A program made the position numbers and the translations under genes. The notes beneath the pieces were generated by a model that saw only the letters and a list, made by a program, of their open reading frames with translations, was not told the DNA's origin and searched no databases. DNA of 64,000 nucleotides from an uncultured Clostridia bacterium. Lineage in GTDB: Bacteria > Bacillota > Clostridia > Oscillospirales > Acutalibacteraceae. The stretch covers positions 46,312 through 110,311 of the forward strand of contig CANQBM010000006.1 of assembly GCA_947589575.1 (NCBI GenBank), given 5' to 3'. Positions within the stretch are counted from its first letter, which is position 1. Every line of letters begins with the position of its first letter. Below are positions 10,075 through 19,106 of the stretch, one piece after another.

Positions 10075-10941
10075 TCACATTATGCCTGTAAAATCAAATT
10101 TCGGAATGAATTTTTTATCTGCGGAAGAAAGCTCCTGAATAAACAGTTTATCAAGTCCTTGATTTATGGCATAATTTACAACCTTATTATATTCTCTTTC
10201 GGTTATGGTTCTATTAAGCTCCGGAAATTCATCAAGCCCGCCGCATGGAACATACTGTGCCATAAGAGAAAGATAGGTTTCGGGCAGATTTTCATTAAAC
10301 CAGTCAATTATTTTAATTGACGAGTTCGTATTTTGAGGCAAAATAAGATGACGAACTATAAGACCGCTTTTCATCATACCGTTTTCAAAACGATCCTTTA
10401 CCTGACTTCTCATTTCAAGTATCGCGGCAGACGCTTTTTCAAAATAATCATCTGCTTTTGAATAACGCAATGACTTATCATTTCTTATATATTTTAAATC
10501 GGGGAGATAAATATCAATTAAACCTCTTAGCTTTTTGAGCGTTTCGCGCTCCTCGTACCCGCTGCTGTTATATACAACAGGCACCGGGCTTTTCCACTTC
10601 GTCAATACGTTTGCAAGCCTGTCTGCATAATGAGTGGGGTTAACAAGATTGATGTTTTCAGCCCCCTGATTAATAAGATTTTCAAATATTTCAACAAGCT
10701 TTTCATCGGTAATGTCAACGCCCTTGCTGTCCCTGCTTATTTCATAATTCTGACAGTATACACACCGTAAATTGCAACCGCTGAAGAAGACTGCGCCGCT
10801 TCCGTTTTTACCGCTGATACACGGCTCCTCCCAGAAATGAAGCGCCGCCCTCGCGGCTCTGAAGGCGCTTTTGCTTTGACAAAAGCCAAATCCTTTTTCT
10901 CTGTCTGCGTTACAATGTCTCGGACAAATTGAACAAATCAT
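10075..10941 (-). CDS. Radical SAM protein (PflA-like)
   Basis: CSICPRHCNADREKGFGFC N-terminal cysteines; GCNLRCVYCQN radical SAM CxxxCxxC motif. Confidence 0.88.
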   Translation of the reverse strand: MICSICPRHCNADREKGFGFCQSKSAFRAARAALHFWEEPCISGKNGSGAVFFSGCNLRCVYCQNYEISRDSKGVDITDEKLVEIFENLINQGAENINLVNPTHYADRLANVLTKWKSPVPVVYNSSGYEERETLKKLRGLIDIYLPDLKYIRNDKSLRYSKADDYFEKASAAILEMRSQVKDRFENGMMKSGLIVRHLILPQNTNSSIKIIDWFNENLPETYLSLMAQYVPCGGLDEFPELNRTITEREYNKVVNYAINQGLDKLFIQELSSADKKFIPKFDFTGIM

Positions 10942-11759
10942 AACAACGCCTTATAAATATCTCCTTTCTTAAACGGTGTTTTTAAGGCGGTTTCCTTCGC
11001 GGCATTATTTACAGACATACCGCCGTCGACAAGCTTTCTCGCCGTTTCAAGCGCATTTTCAAATGTAATTTCATTAATCGGCTGAGACTTCTTTCCCTCA
11101 ATAATCAAAACGATTTCACCCTTAAGCGAGCCGTCTCCGTATAACTCAGACGCCTCGCCGAGCGTCGTTTTAATCACTTGCTCGTGCAACTTGGTAATCT
11201 CACGGACGATTGCGATTTTCCTGTTTCCGAAGGTTTTATATAAATCCCGCAATGTGTTAGCAAGCTTATGCGGAGCCTCGTAAAAAATGATAGTTCGTTT
11301 TTCGTCCTTTAGTTCATCTAAATGCTCCCGCCTTGACTTTTTACTGACTGATAAAAAGCCCTCAAAGGTAAAGCGTCCGCTGTCCATTCCCGATATTGCA
11401 AGAGCCGATGCAAAGGCGGTGGGTCCGGGTACGGCTTCGACAGATATACCCATCTCATAACAAAGCGCGACAAGCTCCTGTCCCGGGTCTGAAATCGCAG
11501 GCATACCAGCGTCCGTCACGATTGCGCAGCTTTCCCCTTTGGCAATACGATTGCATATAAGCTCCCCGCGTTCCCTCTTGTTATGCTCAAAATAAGATAC
11601 CATTTCTTTTTTTATACCGAAATGGTTAAGCAGCTTTAAGGTAACCCTTGTGTCCTCAGCCGCAATAAAATCAACCTTCTCAAGTGTTTCGGCCGCCCTC
11701 GGCGACAAATCGCCGAGATTACCTATCGGCGTTCCAACAACATATAGCTTTCCGTTCAT
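10938..11759 (-). CDS. rsmI: 16S rRNA (cytidine(1402)-2'-O)-methyltransferase
   Basis: LYVVGTPIGNLGDLSPRAAETL..., 'AIVTDAGMPAISDPG', 'VPGPTAF' RsmI motifs. Confidence 0.95.
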   Translation of the reverse strand: MNGKLYVVGTPIGNLGDLSPRAAETLEKVDFIAAEDTRVTLKLLNHFGIKKEMVSYFEHNKRERGELICNRIAKGESCAIVTDAGMPAISDPGQELVALCYEMGISVEAVPGPTAFASALAISGMDSGRFTFEGFLSVSKKSRREHLDELKDEKRTIIFYEAPHKLANTLRDLYKTFGNRKIAIVREITKLHEQVIKTTLGEASELYGDGSLKGEIVLIIEGKKSQPINEITFENALETARKLVDGGMSVNNAAKETALKTPFKKGDIYKALL

Positions 11760-12490
11760 TATTTATCGTACCCATCGGCATAAGAGCCGTAAATTTTAAT
11801 CATCTCATCAGTAAATTTACCGTTTTCTTTTTTTACAATCAGCTGCGGCTCGACACGCAAAAAAGGCTTTGCGCCCTTTTGTCCTTGAACTAAAAACAAA
11901 AAAGGCTGCTCTCCTGCCCTGTCCTGCACAAACCGCAGGCGTTTCGGCTCAAGCCTGTATTTACGCATAATTTCAAATGTATCCGCAAGACGTTCGGGTC
12001 TGTGGCACATACAAAATCTTCCGCCGAATTTCAGCAGATATGCGCCCGCCTTAACAGCGTCCTCAATGTTACAGCACACCTCGTGCCTTGCAAGCCTTGC
12101 GCTTTCGCTTATTGATTCAATTCCTGTTCCCACAGGCTTGTACGGAGGATTTACAGTGACGAGTGAAAACTCCTCCGCTCTAAAATACTTGTCAACTTCT
12201 CTAAGGTCACAGTTATATGGAGTTATTCTGTTTTCAAGACCGTTTTCCTTAATTGAAAAGCATACCTGCTCATAAGCATTTTTCTGAATGTCAAGGCAGA
12301 AAACATTATTAATTTTTTTATTTCTCAGCCACAAAAAAGGAATTATTCCGCAGCCCGTTCCCATATCAAGAGCTCTGTCCCTTGCTTTAATATTTGCAAA
12401 ATGGGAAAGTATAACCGCGTCTGTGCCAAAAGTATGATTATCGCTCACAGCAATTTTTATGTCATCAGACAACCGTTCAAATTTATACAT
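11759..12490 (-). CDS. tRNA1(Val) (adenine(37)-N6)-methyltransferase-like
   Basis: DNHTFGTDAVILSHFA, 'ALDMGTGCGIIPFL', 'VTVNPPYKP' (NPPY); adjacent to rsmI as is common in Firmicutes. Confidence 0.88.
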   Translation of the reverse strand: MYKFERLSDDIKIAVSDNHTFGTDAVILSHFANIKARDRALDMGTGCGIIPFLWLRNKKINNVFCLDIQKNAYEQVCFSIKENGLENRITPYNCDLREVDKYFRAEEFSLVTVNPPYKPVGTGIESISESARLARHEVCCNIEDAVKAGAYLLKFGGRFCMCHRPERLADTFEIMRKYRLEPKRLRFVQDRAGEQPFLFLVQGQKGAKPFLRVEPQLIVKKENGKFTDEMIKIYGSYADGYDK

Positions 12491-12569
12491 AATAACATTA
12501 TAGCAACTCTAAGGCGTTTTTTCAATAAATAAAAACGGGAGGATTTTCCTCCCGAAATAAATCAGTATA

Positions 12570-13382
12570 TTATGCGTCAAGAGCCTTGTTGAGAAATGCC
12601 TTTAAAACGTCGCTTTTAGGATTATTAAATATCTCATCGGGCGTTGCAAATTCCTCAATAACACCGTTTGCCATAAAAATAACCTTATCGGCAACATTTT
12701 TTGCAAATTCCATTTCGTGAGTAACTACAATCATTGTACTGTTGCCCGTTTTAAGATTTCTTATAACATTCAGCACCTCGCCTGTAAGCTCGGGGTCAAG
12801 CGCGGATGTGGGCTCATCAAAACAAAGAATATCGGGCTGCATCGCAAGCGCGCGCGCAATAGCAACACGCTGCTGCTGTCCGCCGGAAAGCTCGCACGGG
12901 TATGCCTTAGCCTTCTCCGCAAGTCCGACACGCTCTAAAAGCTTATCTGCGTTTTTTTCAATCTGCGCATATCTTTGCGCTTTATAATCCTTGGAAATGC
13001 TTTTTTTCTCTTTTCTCATCGCCTTGATTTCATCTTTGACCGCCAGTTTCGGGGCAAGTGTAAGATTATCAAGTACGGTGTACTGAGGAAAAAGATTAAA
13101 CTGCTGAAAAACAAGACCGAAATGAAGACGGTTACGTCTAATTTCCCTTTCGCTCAGCGTATTTTTATCACTTGTGTCAAAAAGGACATCGCCGTTTACG
13201 GTAATAACTCCTTCATCAGGCGTTTCAAGAAAATTAAGACATCTTAAAAGAGTTGTTTTTCCGCTTCCCGAAGAGCCTATAATAACAAGCACGTCGCCCT
13301 TTTCAAGCGTAAAATCTATCCCCTTTAAAACCTCATTATTTCCAAAACTTTTATGTATACCTTTAACCTCTAAAATAGCCAT
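12570..13382 (-). CDS. Polar amino acid ABC transporter ATP-binding protein
   Basis: Walker A IGSSGSGKTTLL, signature LSGGQQQRVAIARALA, Walker B ILCFDEPTSALDPE. Confidence 0.95.
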   Translation of the reverse strand: MAILEVKGIHKSFGNNEVLKGIDFTLEKGDVLVIIGSSGSGKTTLLRCLNFLETPDEGVITVNGDVLFDTSDKNTLSEREIRRNRLHFGLVFQQFNLFPQYTVLDNLTLAPKLAVKDEIKAMRKEKKSISKDYKAQRYAQIEKNADKLLERVGLAEKAKAYPCELSGGQQQRVAIARALAMQPDILCFDEPTSALDPELTGEVLNVIRNLKTGNSTMIVVTHEMEFAKNVADKVIFMANGVIEEFATPDEIFNNPKSDVLKAFLNKALDA

Positions 13383-13386
13383 ATAA

Positions 13387-14082
13387 TTAACCTCTGTAAT
13401 AATTAAGCTTCTTTTCAACAGCGCCAAAAAGCAATGTTAAGATACCGCAGAATGCAAGGTAAAATACACCCGTATAGAATAAAGGCCAAATTTGACCTTC
13501 CATTTTTATGTACGTCTGACCGGCCCAAATAATTTCGTATACAGCAATAATTCTTGCCAAAGAGGTATCCTTAACAAGCGTGATAATTTCATTGCTCATA
13601 GGCGGAATAATTCGCTTTATAACCTGAAGCAAAACGACCTTGAAAAAAATCTGTGCCTTTGTCATACCAAGCACCTGACCCGCTTCGTACTGACCTATGG
13701 GTATTCCCTCAATACCGCCCCTGTAAATTTCCGAAAAATAGCAGGAATAGTTGATTACAAAAGCAATAAGAACTGCGATAAACCGGTCAAATACGCTCCA
13801 TGAGGCTATCCACGTAATCAGTGAATTAGGATTTTCAATATTCTGCGCCCATGCGCCTGCAAGACCGGGTCCGTAATAAATTACAATCATCTGAAGCATA
13901 AGAGGCGTCCCGCGTATTATCCACACAAAGGTTTTAACAAGCCATTTCAAAGGCTTGAATTTGCTCATGGAACCAAAGCTGATAATTAAACCTATAGGCA
14001 GAGCAAAAACGAGAGTCAGCGCGAATAATTCAAGAGTTGTGCCGAATCCCTTTAACAGATCCAGAGTTACTTGCCAAAACAT
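13387..14082 (-). CDS. Polar amino acid ABC transporter permease
   Basis: His/Glu/Gln-type permease, 'FVWIIRGTPLMLQM', EAA loop 'YEAGQVLGMTKAQIFFKVVLLQVIKRIIPP'. Confidence 0.93.
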   Translation of the reverse strand: MFWQVTLDLLKGFGTTLELFALTLVFALPIGLIISFGSMSKFKPLKWLVKTFVWIIRGTPLMLQMIVIYYGPGLAGAWAQNIENPNSLITWIASWSVFDRFIAVLIAFVINYSCYFSEIYRGGIEGIPIGQYEAGQVLGMTKAQIFFKVVLLQVIKRIIPPMSNEIITLVKDTSLARIIAVYEIIWAGQTYIKMEGQIWPLFYTGVFYLAFCGILTLLFGAVEKKLNYYRG

Positions 14083-14159
14083 AATAATAAATTTCCCTTC
14101 GGTTTTTGTACAAAAACCGTGACACCTTTACAGTGCCACGGTTTAATTAAATTAATAAT

Positions 14160-15002
14160 TTACGCAAGAGTTAATGAATATTTATCTGCGAGTTTCTGAA
14201 GTGAACCGTCAGCCTTCATTTCCTCCATAATTTCATTAACCTTAGCTGTTATGTCGGAATCCTTTCTGAATGAAATACCGTATTCCTCTTCATTGAGCGT
14301 TATAGCTTGGGTAAGGTCTGAATAGCTTGTTCCGTCACCTGTCATCGCGTTAGCCATTGTAAGGTCTATGATACAAGCGTCCGCAGAACCTGACTCAACT
14401 TCCATCAATGCGTCCGACTGCGCCGTAACTGCGGTGTAATTGCTCATTTTAGCATCTTGGAGAACTCCCTCGCCTGCCGAACCTGACTCAACCGCAAAGG
14501 TTAAATCCTTCATCTTATCAAGACTCGTGTATTTTGAAGCCTCGTCATTTTTCATCACAACAACCTGTGCGTTTTTAACATAGGCATTAGTAACCGAACT
14601 GTTTGCCTTTACCTCGTCTGTGATAGTCATACCGTTCCATACAGCGTCAATCGACTTTGCATTAAGCTCCGGCCATTTATTATCCCAGTCAATTACAATA
14701 AATTCAGCCTCTACGCCGAGCTTTTCGCATACGGCGCGCGCGAACTCCGTGTCAAAGCCTGTAAGGACTTTCTTATCCTTATCCTCATAATAGTTCATAG
14801 GCTTATATTCTGTTATACCTATAATCATTTTTCCCTTGCCCTGAACATAAGCAAGATCGCTTTCGGATGATGATGCTGCCTGACTGCTGTCAGCGGCACT
14901 GTTTTTTTCATCGTTTGACTTAGAGTTTGAGCAGCCCGCAAATGCCATAATGATTGAAATTGTCATAATAACGGCAAATAAAGATGATAAAAATTTTTTC
15001 AT
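14160..15002 (-). CDS. Amino acid ABC transporter substrate-binding lipoprotein
   Basis: Lipobox 'AFAGCSNS', SBP_bac_3 motifs 'GFDTEFARAVCEKLG', 'WNGMTIT'. Confidence 0.93.
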   Translation of the reverse strand: MKKFLSSLFAVIMTISIIMAFAGCSNSKSNDEKNSAADSSQAASSSESDLAYVQGKGKMIIGITEYKPMNYYEDKDKKVLTGFDTEFARAVCEKLGVEAEFIVIDWDNKWPELNAKSIDAVWNGMTITDEVKANSSVTNAYVKNAQVVVMKNDEASKYTSLDKMKDLTFAVESGSAGEGVLQDAKMSNYTAVTAQSDALMEVESGSADACIIDLTMANAMTGDGTSYSDLTQAITLNEEEYGISFRKDSDITAKVNEIMEEMKADGSLQKLADKYSLTLA

Positions 15003-15076
15003 AACTTTTTCCTTTCACTTATCATATTTATTGTGATAATACATTAACGCTTTGCCACAATAAAGTAATTAATGTA

Positions 15077-15109
15077 AAACAATTATAACAGACTTCAAAA
15101 TAAAAATCA
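15077..15109 (-). promoter_or_regulatory. Sigma-A type promoter for the ABC transporter operon
   Basis: Reverse strand TTGATT-17 nt-TATAAT (TTGATTTTTATTTTGAAGTCTGTTATAAT) upstream of the SBP gene. Confidence 0.7.
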
Positions 15110-15112
15110 ACA

Positions 15113-15228
15113 TAAAAAAAGAGAAAACCTATCAGGCAATAAGTTACAGGGCTATGTAAACAAGCATTCGGCGCATTGTGTTACATAGAACCATAACCTA
15201 CAACTCCAAGTAGGTTCTCCGGAAATTT
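15113..15228 (-). ncRNA. Predicted standalone small structured RNA (unassigned, possibly 6S-like)
   Basis: Reverse-strand promoter TTGAAA-17 nt-TATAAT (plus coords 15235-15263). Transcript begins about 15228, forms an irregular long hairpin (GGAGAACCUA...UAGGUUUUCUC outer; CUAUGUAA...UUACAUAG inner) and ends in a T-run. No ORF. Confidence 0.65.
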
Positions 15229-15517
15229 AATTGTATTATAACATGTAACAAAGAACTTTTCAATATTTTTTTAAAATTTTATTAACTGTTTTTATATTTA
15301 AATTTAACAACTGCCAATTTGCGTTTGATGTCACCTAAATAAAAAAACTCATACATTAATATATCGTTTTGAAGCACATTAAAGCACAGTTCAAAATTGT
15401 TACTGATTTTTAATTATTTTTCTATTTGCCTTTTCAATATATTCTGCTATAATACATTAGGTAACACAACTTATGCAGAGTTATGTTTCATACAAATTAT
15501 TAAAGTGAGGGAATTTT

Positions 15518-16924
15518 ATGGGAGGATTTTTTGCCGCGGCGTCTAAGGATGACTGCGTTTTTGATTTATTTTTCGGAGTTGATTACCATTCGCATCTCGG
15601 CACACGCCGAGCGGGTATGGCGGTATACAGCGAAGAAACAGGCTTTGACAGATCCATACATAATATTGAAAACGCACCGTTCAGAACAAAATTTACAAAA
15701 GAATCAAACGAAATGCGGGGCACACTCGGTATAGGCTGCATTTCGGATTATGAGGCGCAGCCTGTTTTAATCCGTTCGCACCACGGTACCTTTGCTATTA
15801 CAACAGTCGGCAAAATCAACAACGCTGATGAAATTGCCGATAAAATTATTAAATCCAACACTCATTTTTTTGAAATGCAAAGCGGTGAAATAAATCCTAC
15901 AGAGCTTGTAGCGGCAATAATTAATCAAAAGGAAAATTTTATTGACGGCATACGCTATGCACAGGAAATTGTTGACGGCTCGCTGAGTATGCTTATTCTT
16001 ACACCGAAAGGCATTTATTGCGCGAGAGATAAAATGGGCAGGACTCCGATTGTTCTCGGAAAAAAGGAGAACGGCTATTGTGCAAGCTTTGAAAGTTTCG
16101 CTTACTTAAATCTCGGCTATACCGATTATAAAGAACTCGGTCCCGGTGAAATTGCTGTTATAACCGCCGACGGCGCAAAAACTTTGGTAGCACCCGGAAA
16201 GGATATGAAAATCTGTACTTTCCTATGGATTTATTACGGCTATCCGTCATCATCATATGAGGGAATCAGCGTGGAAAAGATGAGGTATAACTGCGGAAAG
16301 GCGCTTGCAAAGCGAGATAATGTAAAGCCGGATATTGTCGCAGGCGTTCCCGATTCAGGCACCGCTCACGCTATCGGCTATTCAAACGAGTCAAAAATCC
16401 CGTTTTCTCGTCCGTTTGTCAAATATACGCCGACTTGGCCCCGTTCGTTTATGCCGACACACCAAAGTAAAAGAAATCTTATAGCGAAAATGAAACTGAT
16501 ACCTGTTCACGATTTGATTGAGGGAAAGAGTCTCCTTTTAATTGACGATTCAATCGTACGCGGAACACAGCTTAGAGAAACTACCGACTTTTTATACGCC
16601 AGCGGCGCAAAGGAAGTACACATCAGACCTGCCTGCCCTCCCCTTGTATTTGGATGCAAATATCTTAATTTTTCACGCTCAACCTCAGAAATGGAGCTTA
16701 TCACAAGACGTGTGATAAAGGAGCTTGAGGGAGGAGAGCCGGATGAGGAAACCCTTAAACAATATACTGACCCCGATAGTGAGAAATATCAGAAAATGGT
16801 AGACAAGATTTGCGAAACTCTTCATTTCACATCTCTTCGTTATCACAGGCTTGATGATATGATTGAATCAGTCGGAATCGGAGCAGACAAGCTTTGCACT
16901 TACTGCTGGAACGGTGAAGAATAA
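15518..16924 (+). CDS. Amidophosphoribosyltransferase-like (PurF-like) protein lacking the N-terminal Cys nucleophile
   Basis: GATase II-like N-terminus MGGFFAAASKDDC...HLGTRRAGMAVY; PRTase motif 'LLLIDDSIVRGTQLRETT'. Confidence 0.85.
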   Translation: MGGFFAAASKDDCVFDLFFGVDYHSHLGTRRAGMAVYSEETGFDRSIHNIENAPFRTKFTKESNEMRGTLGIGCISDYEAQPVLIRSHHGTFAITTVGKINNADEIADKIIKSNTHFFEMQSGEINPTELVAAIINQKENFIDGIRYAQEIVDGSLSMLILTPKGIYCARDKMGRTPIVLGKKENGYCASFESFAYLNLGYTDYKELGPGEIAVITADGAKTLVAPGKDMKICTFLWIYYGYPSSSYEGISVEKMRYNCGKALAKRDNVKPDIVAGVPDSGTAHAIGYSNESKIPFSRPFVKYTPTWPRSFMPTHQSKRNLIAKMKLIPVHDLIEGKSLLLIDDSIVRGTQLRETTDFLYASGAKEVHIRPACPPLVFGCKYLNFSRSTSEMELITRRVIKELEGGEPDEETLKQYTDPDSEKYQKMVDKICETLHFTSLRYHRLDDMIESVGIGADKLCTYCWNGEE

Positions 16925-16941
16925 TTCATAAACACAAATTA

Positions 16942-16982
16942 ACAATGACCGCCGCGTGATTTGCGCCGGTCATTGTTTTTTG
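16942..16982 (+). terminator. Intrinsic terminator after the purF-like gene
   Basis: ACAATGACCGccgcgtgatttgcgcCGGTCATTGTTTTTT. Confidence 0.85.
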
Positions 16983-17101
16983 CCAAAAAATTGAAAAAAT
17001 CTGCAAAAGTGCATATTAATCCTTCTGTACAGAACATCAGAAATATTTTATAATATTCTATGTATTTTTTGTCAAATTCTGTAAAAAGAGGATGAAAAAC
17101 A

Positions 17102-17638
17102 ATGCCCGAAAATTCTAATGAGCAACTGAAACTATGCGGTAAGCTTTGGAATGAGTACGAGCCGTATATTAGGAAATACTGCTCTCACAAACTCAACGGT
17201 TCGCAACAGGATGTTGATGATGTCATTTCAGAAGCATTTCTTATCTTGTGTAACGCGATTGACAAGAACACAAAAATTGAAAATCCAAAAGCATGGCTTT
17301 ACGGTACTGTCAATAATCTTATAAAAGAAAAATATACTGAGATAAACGAACAGAAAAATTTACAGGTAAGCTTGGAACGCTACGATTTGCCATACGAGGT
17401 TGATTACATAGATAAGCTGATTAAAGATAAAGACATTGACACGATTCTGGATGAAATCTTAAACGCGCTTTCAGACGATGAAAAAAATTTAATTTCTCTT
17501 TTTTATGAAGATGGGCTTTCATATAAGAAGATTGCGGAAATCTACCAATCAAACGAATTTGCTGTAAAACAGCGAAGCTACAGACTGAAAAAGAAAATTA
17601 AAAAAACGGTAAGAATAAAACTCGAAAAGTTTTTTTAA
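17102..17638 (+). CDS. RNA polymerase sigma factor, ECF/sigma-70 family
   Basis: Region 2 'KYCSHKLNGSQQDVDDVISEAFLILCNAIDKNTKIENPKAWLYGTVNNLIKEKY'; region 4 'LSDDEKNLISLFYEDGLSYKKIAEIYQSNEFAVKQRSYRLKKKIKK'. Confidence 0.9.
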   Translation: MPENSNEQLKLCGKLWNEYEPYIRKYCSHKLNGSQQDVDDVISEAFLILCNAIDKNTKIENPKAWLYGTVNNLIKEKYTEINEQKNLQVSLERYDLPYEVDYIDKLIKDKDIDTILDEILNALSDDEKNLISLFYEDGLSYKKIAEIYQSNEFAVKQRSYRLKKKIKKTVRIKLEKFF

Positions 17639-17694
17639 TTTTTTTGCGTTACATTTATCGAATTTTACTACTATATATATGAGGTGGAAAAAAT

Positions 17695-18459
17695 ATGGAA
17701 AAAGATACTTTGATGAAAATTCTCAAAGAACATTCTATGACCTTTTCCCATGAAGAGATAAATCAGCTTATTAATGAAGAAGTTGAAAAAAATCCTGATG
17801 AAATGGATACCGACCTCATTGAAATATGCCTTGAAACTTTAGAAAACAAAAGCGAGGAAAATCATAAAGCAACACCTCAAAAAAATAAAAAGATTAAACT
17901 TAAGCGGTTATTACTTCTTGTCGCAATTATAGCGGTTATTTTAGCGTTTGCTGTTCCGGCAGGCGCGAAATTTATCAGCGTTAACGCATCGCAGGAGTTT
18001 ATATCTTATAAGGATGGCCACTTCCGTATTAACATGAGCGATAATATAGAAAGAACCAAAATAATTATGGATATTATCGCAACCCTTAAAAATATGGGCG
18101 TTGAAAAACCTGTATTGCCAAATTCAATTATTAGTGACGAATATATTAAATATAATATCGGCAGTTCGAATAATGAAACTAATTTTTATCTTTTAAATAT
18201 AAATTCAAAAATAAACGGAACTGTTTTGATTTATGATTTTAACAATAATGTTTACGGTTTCATAGGAGGAACAGCTAATTTAAACGGTCAATATAACTGC
18301 GTTGAACAAATGGAAATTAACGGTATCGATGTTATGGTTTTTGAAAAAAATGATTATTCCTGTATTTTCTATACATATGATAACCACGAATACACTATAA
18401 CACTTAATAATTGCGATTTTAAAACTGCAAAAGAAATTGCAAATACAATAGGAGAATAA
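17695..18459 (+). CDS. Probable membrane-anchored anti-sigma factor / ECF-associated protein
   Basis: Directly downstream of the ECF sigma gene; charged cytoplasmic N-terminus, single TM (RLLLLVAIIAVILAFAVPAGA), extracytoplasmic C-terminus. Confidence 0.65.
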   Translation: MEKDTLMKILKEHSMTFSHEEINQLINEEVEKNPDEMDTDLIEICLETLENKSEENHKATPQKNKKIKLKRLLLLVAIIAVILAFAVPAGAKFISVNASQEFISYKDGHFRINMSDNIERTKIIMDIIATLKNMGVEKPVLPNSIISDEYIKYNIGSSNNETNFYLLNINSKINGTVLIYDFNNNVYGFIGGTANLNGQYNCVEQMEINGIDVMVFEKNDYSCIFYTYDNHEYTITLNNCDFKTAKEIANTIGE

Positions 18460-18463
18460 AAAT

Positions 18464-18958
18464 ATGAATAAATTAAAAAAAATAATTTTAATTTGTATGT
18501 CATTATTTATGATGATACCGTCAACTGCGTATGCGTCGGATAACATACCTGACTTGAACGAATCTGTACTTACCGATGAGGAAATCGAGAGAATAGTTTC
18601 TCCGTACGAAAAAAACTATTCTACGGCAAGTACTGACGGACTGATTGATTTGTATGTTATTGCGGTGCAAAAGAACGGTTCATATCTGTTAGTAGCCGCT
18701 AAAACGGTCTGTGGCGCAGAAGTTGTAAAGTGCGGATATACCGAAATAAGAATTCAAAGAAGAACAGGCATCAGAAATTCTTGGAGTGACTATATTGTAT
18801 ATGAAGATTTATACAAAAATTCCTGCTCGTATATATTTGGTTCAAAAATCAAACCACAAAGCGGTTATCAGTACAGAGCGACATGTATTCACTATGCTAA
18901 AAAATCACTCCTTTCAACTGAAAAAATTAATGATTCATCAAATTATGTAACTATGTAA
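18464..18958 (+). CDS. Secreted protein of unknown function in the ECF sigma operon
   Basis: Signal peptide KKIILICMSLFMMIPSTAYAS; starts 4 nt after the upstream stop. Confidence 0.7.
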   Translation: MNKLKKIILICMSLFMMIPSTAYASDNIPDLNESVLTDEEIERIVSPYEKNYSTASTDGLIDLYVIAVQKNGSYLLVAAKTVCGAEVVKCGYTEIRIQRRTGIRNSWSDYIVYEDLYKNSCSYIFGSKIKPQSGYQYRATCIHYAKKSLLSTEKINDSSNYVTM

Positions 18959-19045
18959 ACACCTTAACGGTGGCAAAATTGATATTTCAAGGCTTGACCT
19001 TTGAAATATATATACCCCTTCCCCTGACTTCCTCCTTTAAGTCAG

Positions 19046-19086
19046 AAGAGCGAAACCCGTTTGGAGAAATCCAAACGGGTTTTTGC
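19046..19086. terminator. Intrinsic terminator
   Basis: AAACCCGTTTGGagaaatCCAAACGGGTTTTT. Confidence 0.9.
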
Positions 19087-19106
19087 CTTATTAACACTTA
19101 TTAAAA

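Noticed and set aside
10075-10941. Anaerobic sulfatase-maturating enzyme for the sulfatase at 27873..29207
   Set aside because: Only one radical SAM cluster motif (GCNLRCVYCQN) with PflA-like N-terminal cysteines; lacks the SPASM-type C-terminal cysteines expected of anSME, and is 17 kb away.
15113-15228. T-box or known amino-acid riboswitch upstream of the ABC transporter
   Set aside because: No T-box GGTGG-type sequence or other riboswitch core recognised, and the transporter has its own promoter downstream of the RNA's terminator.
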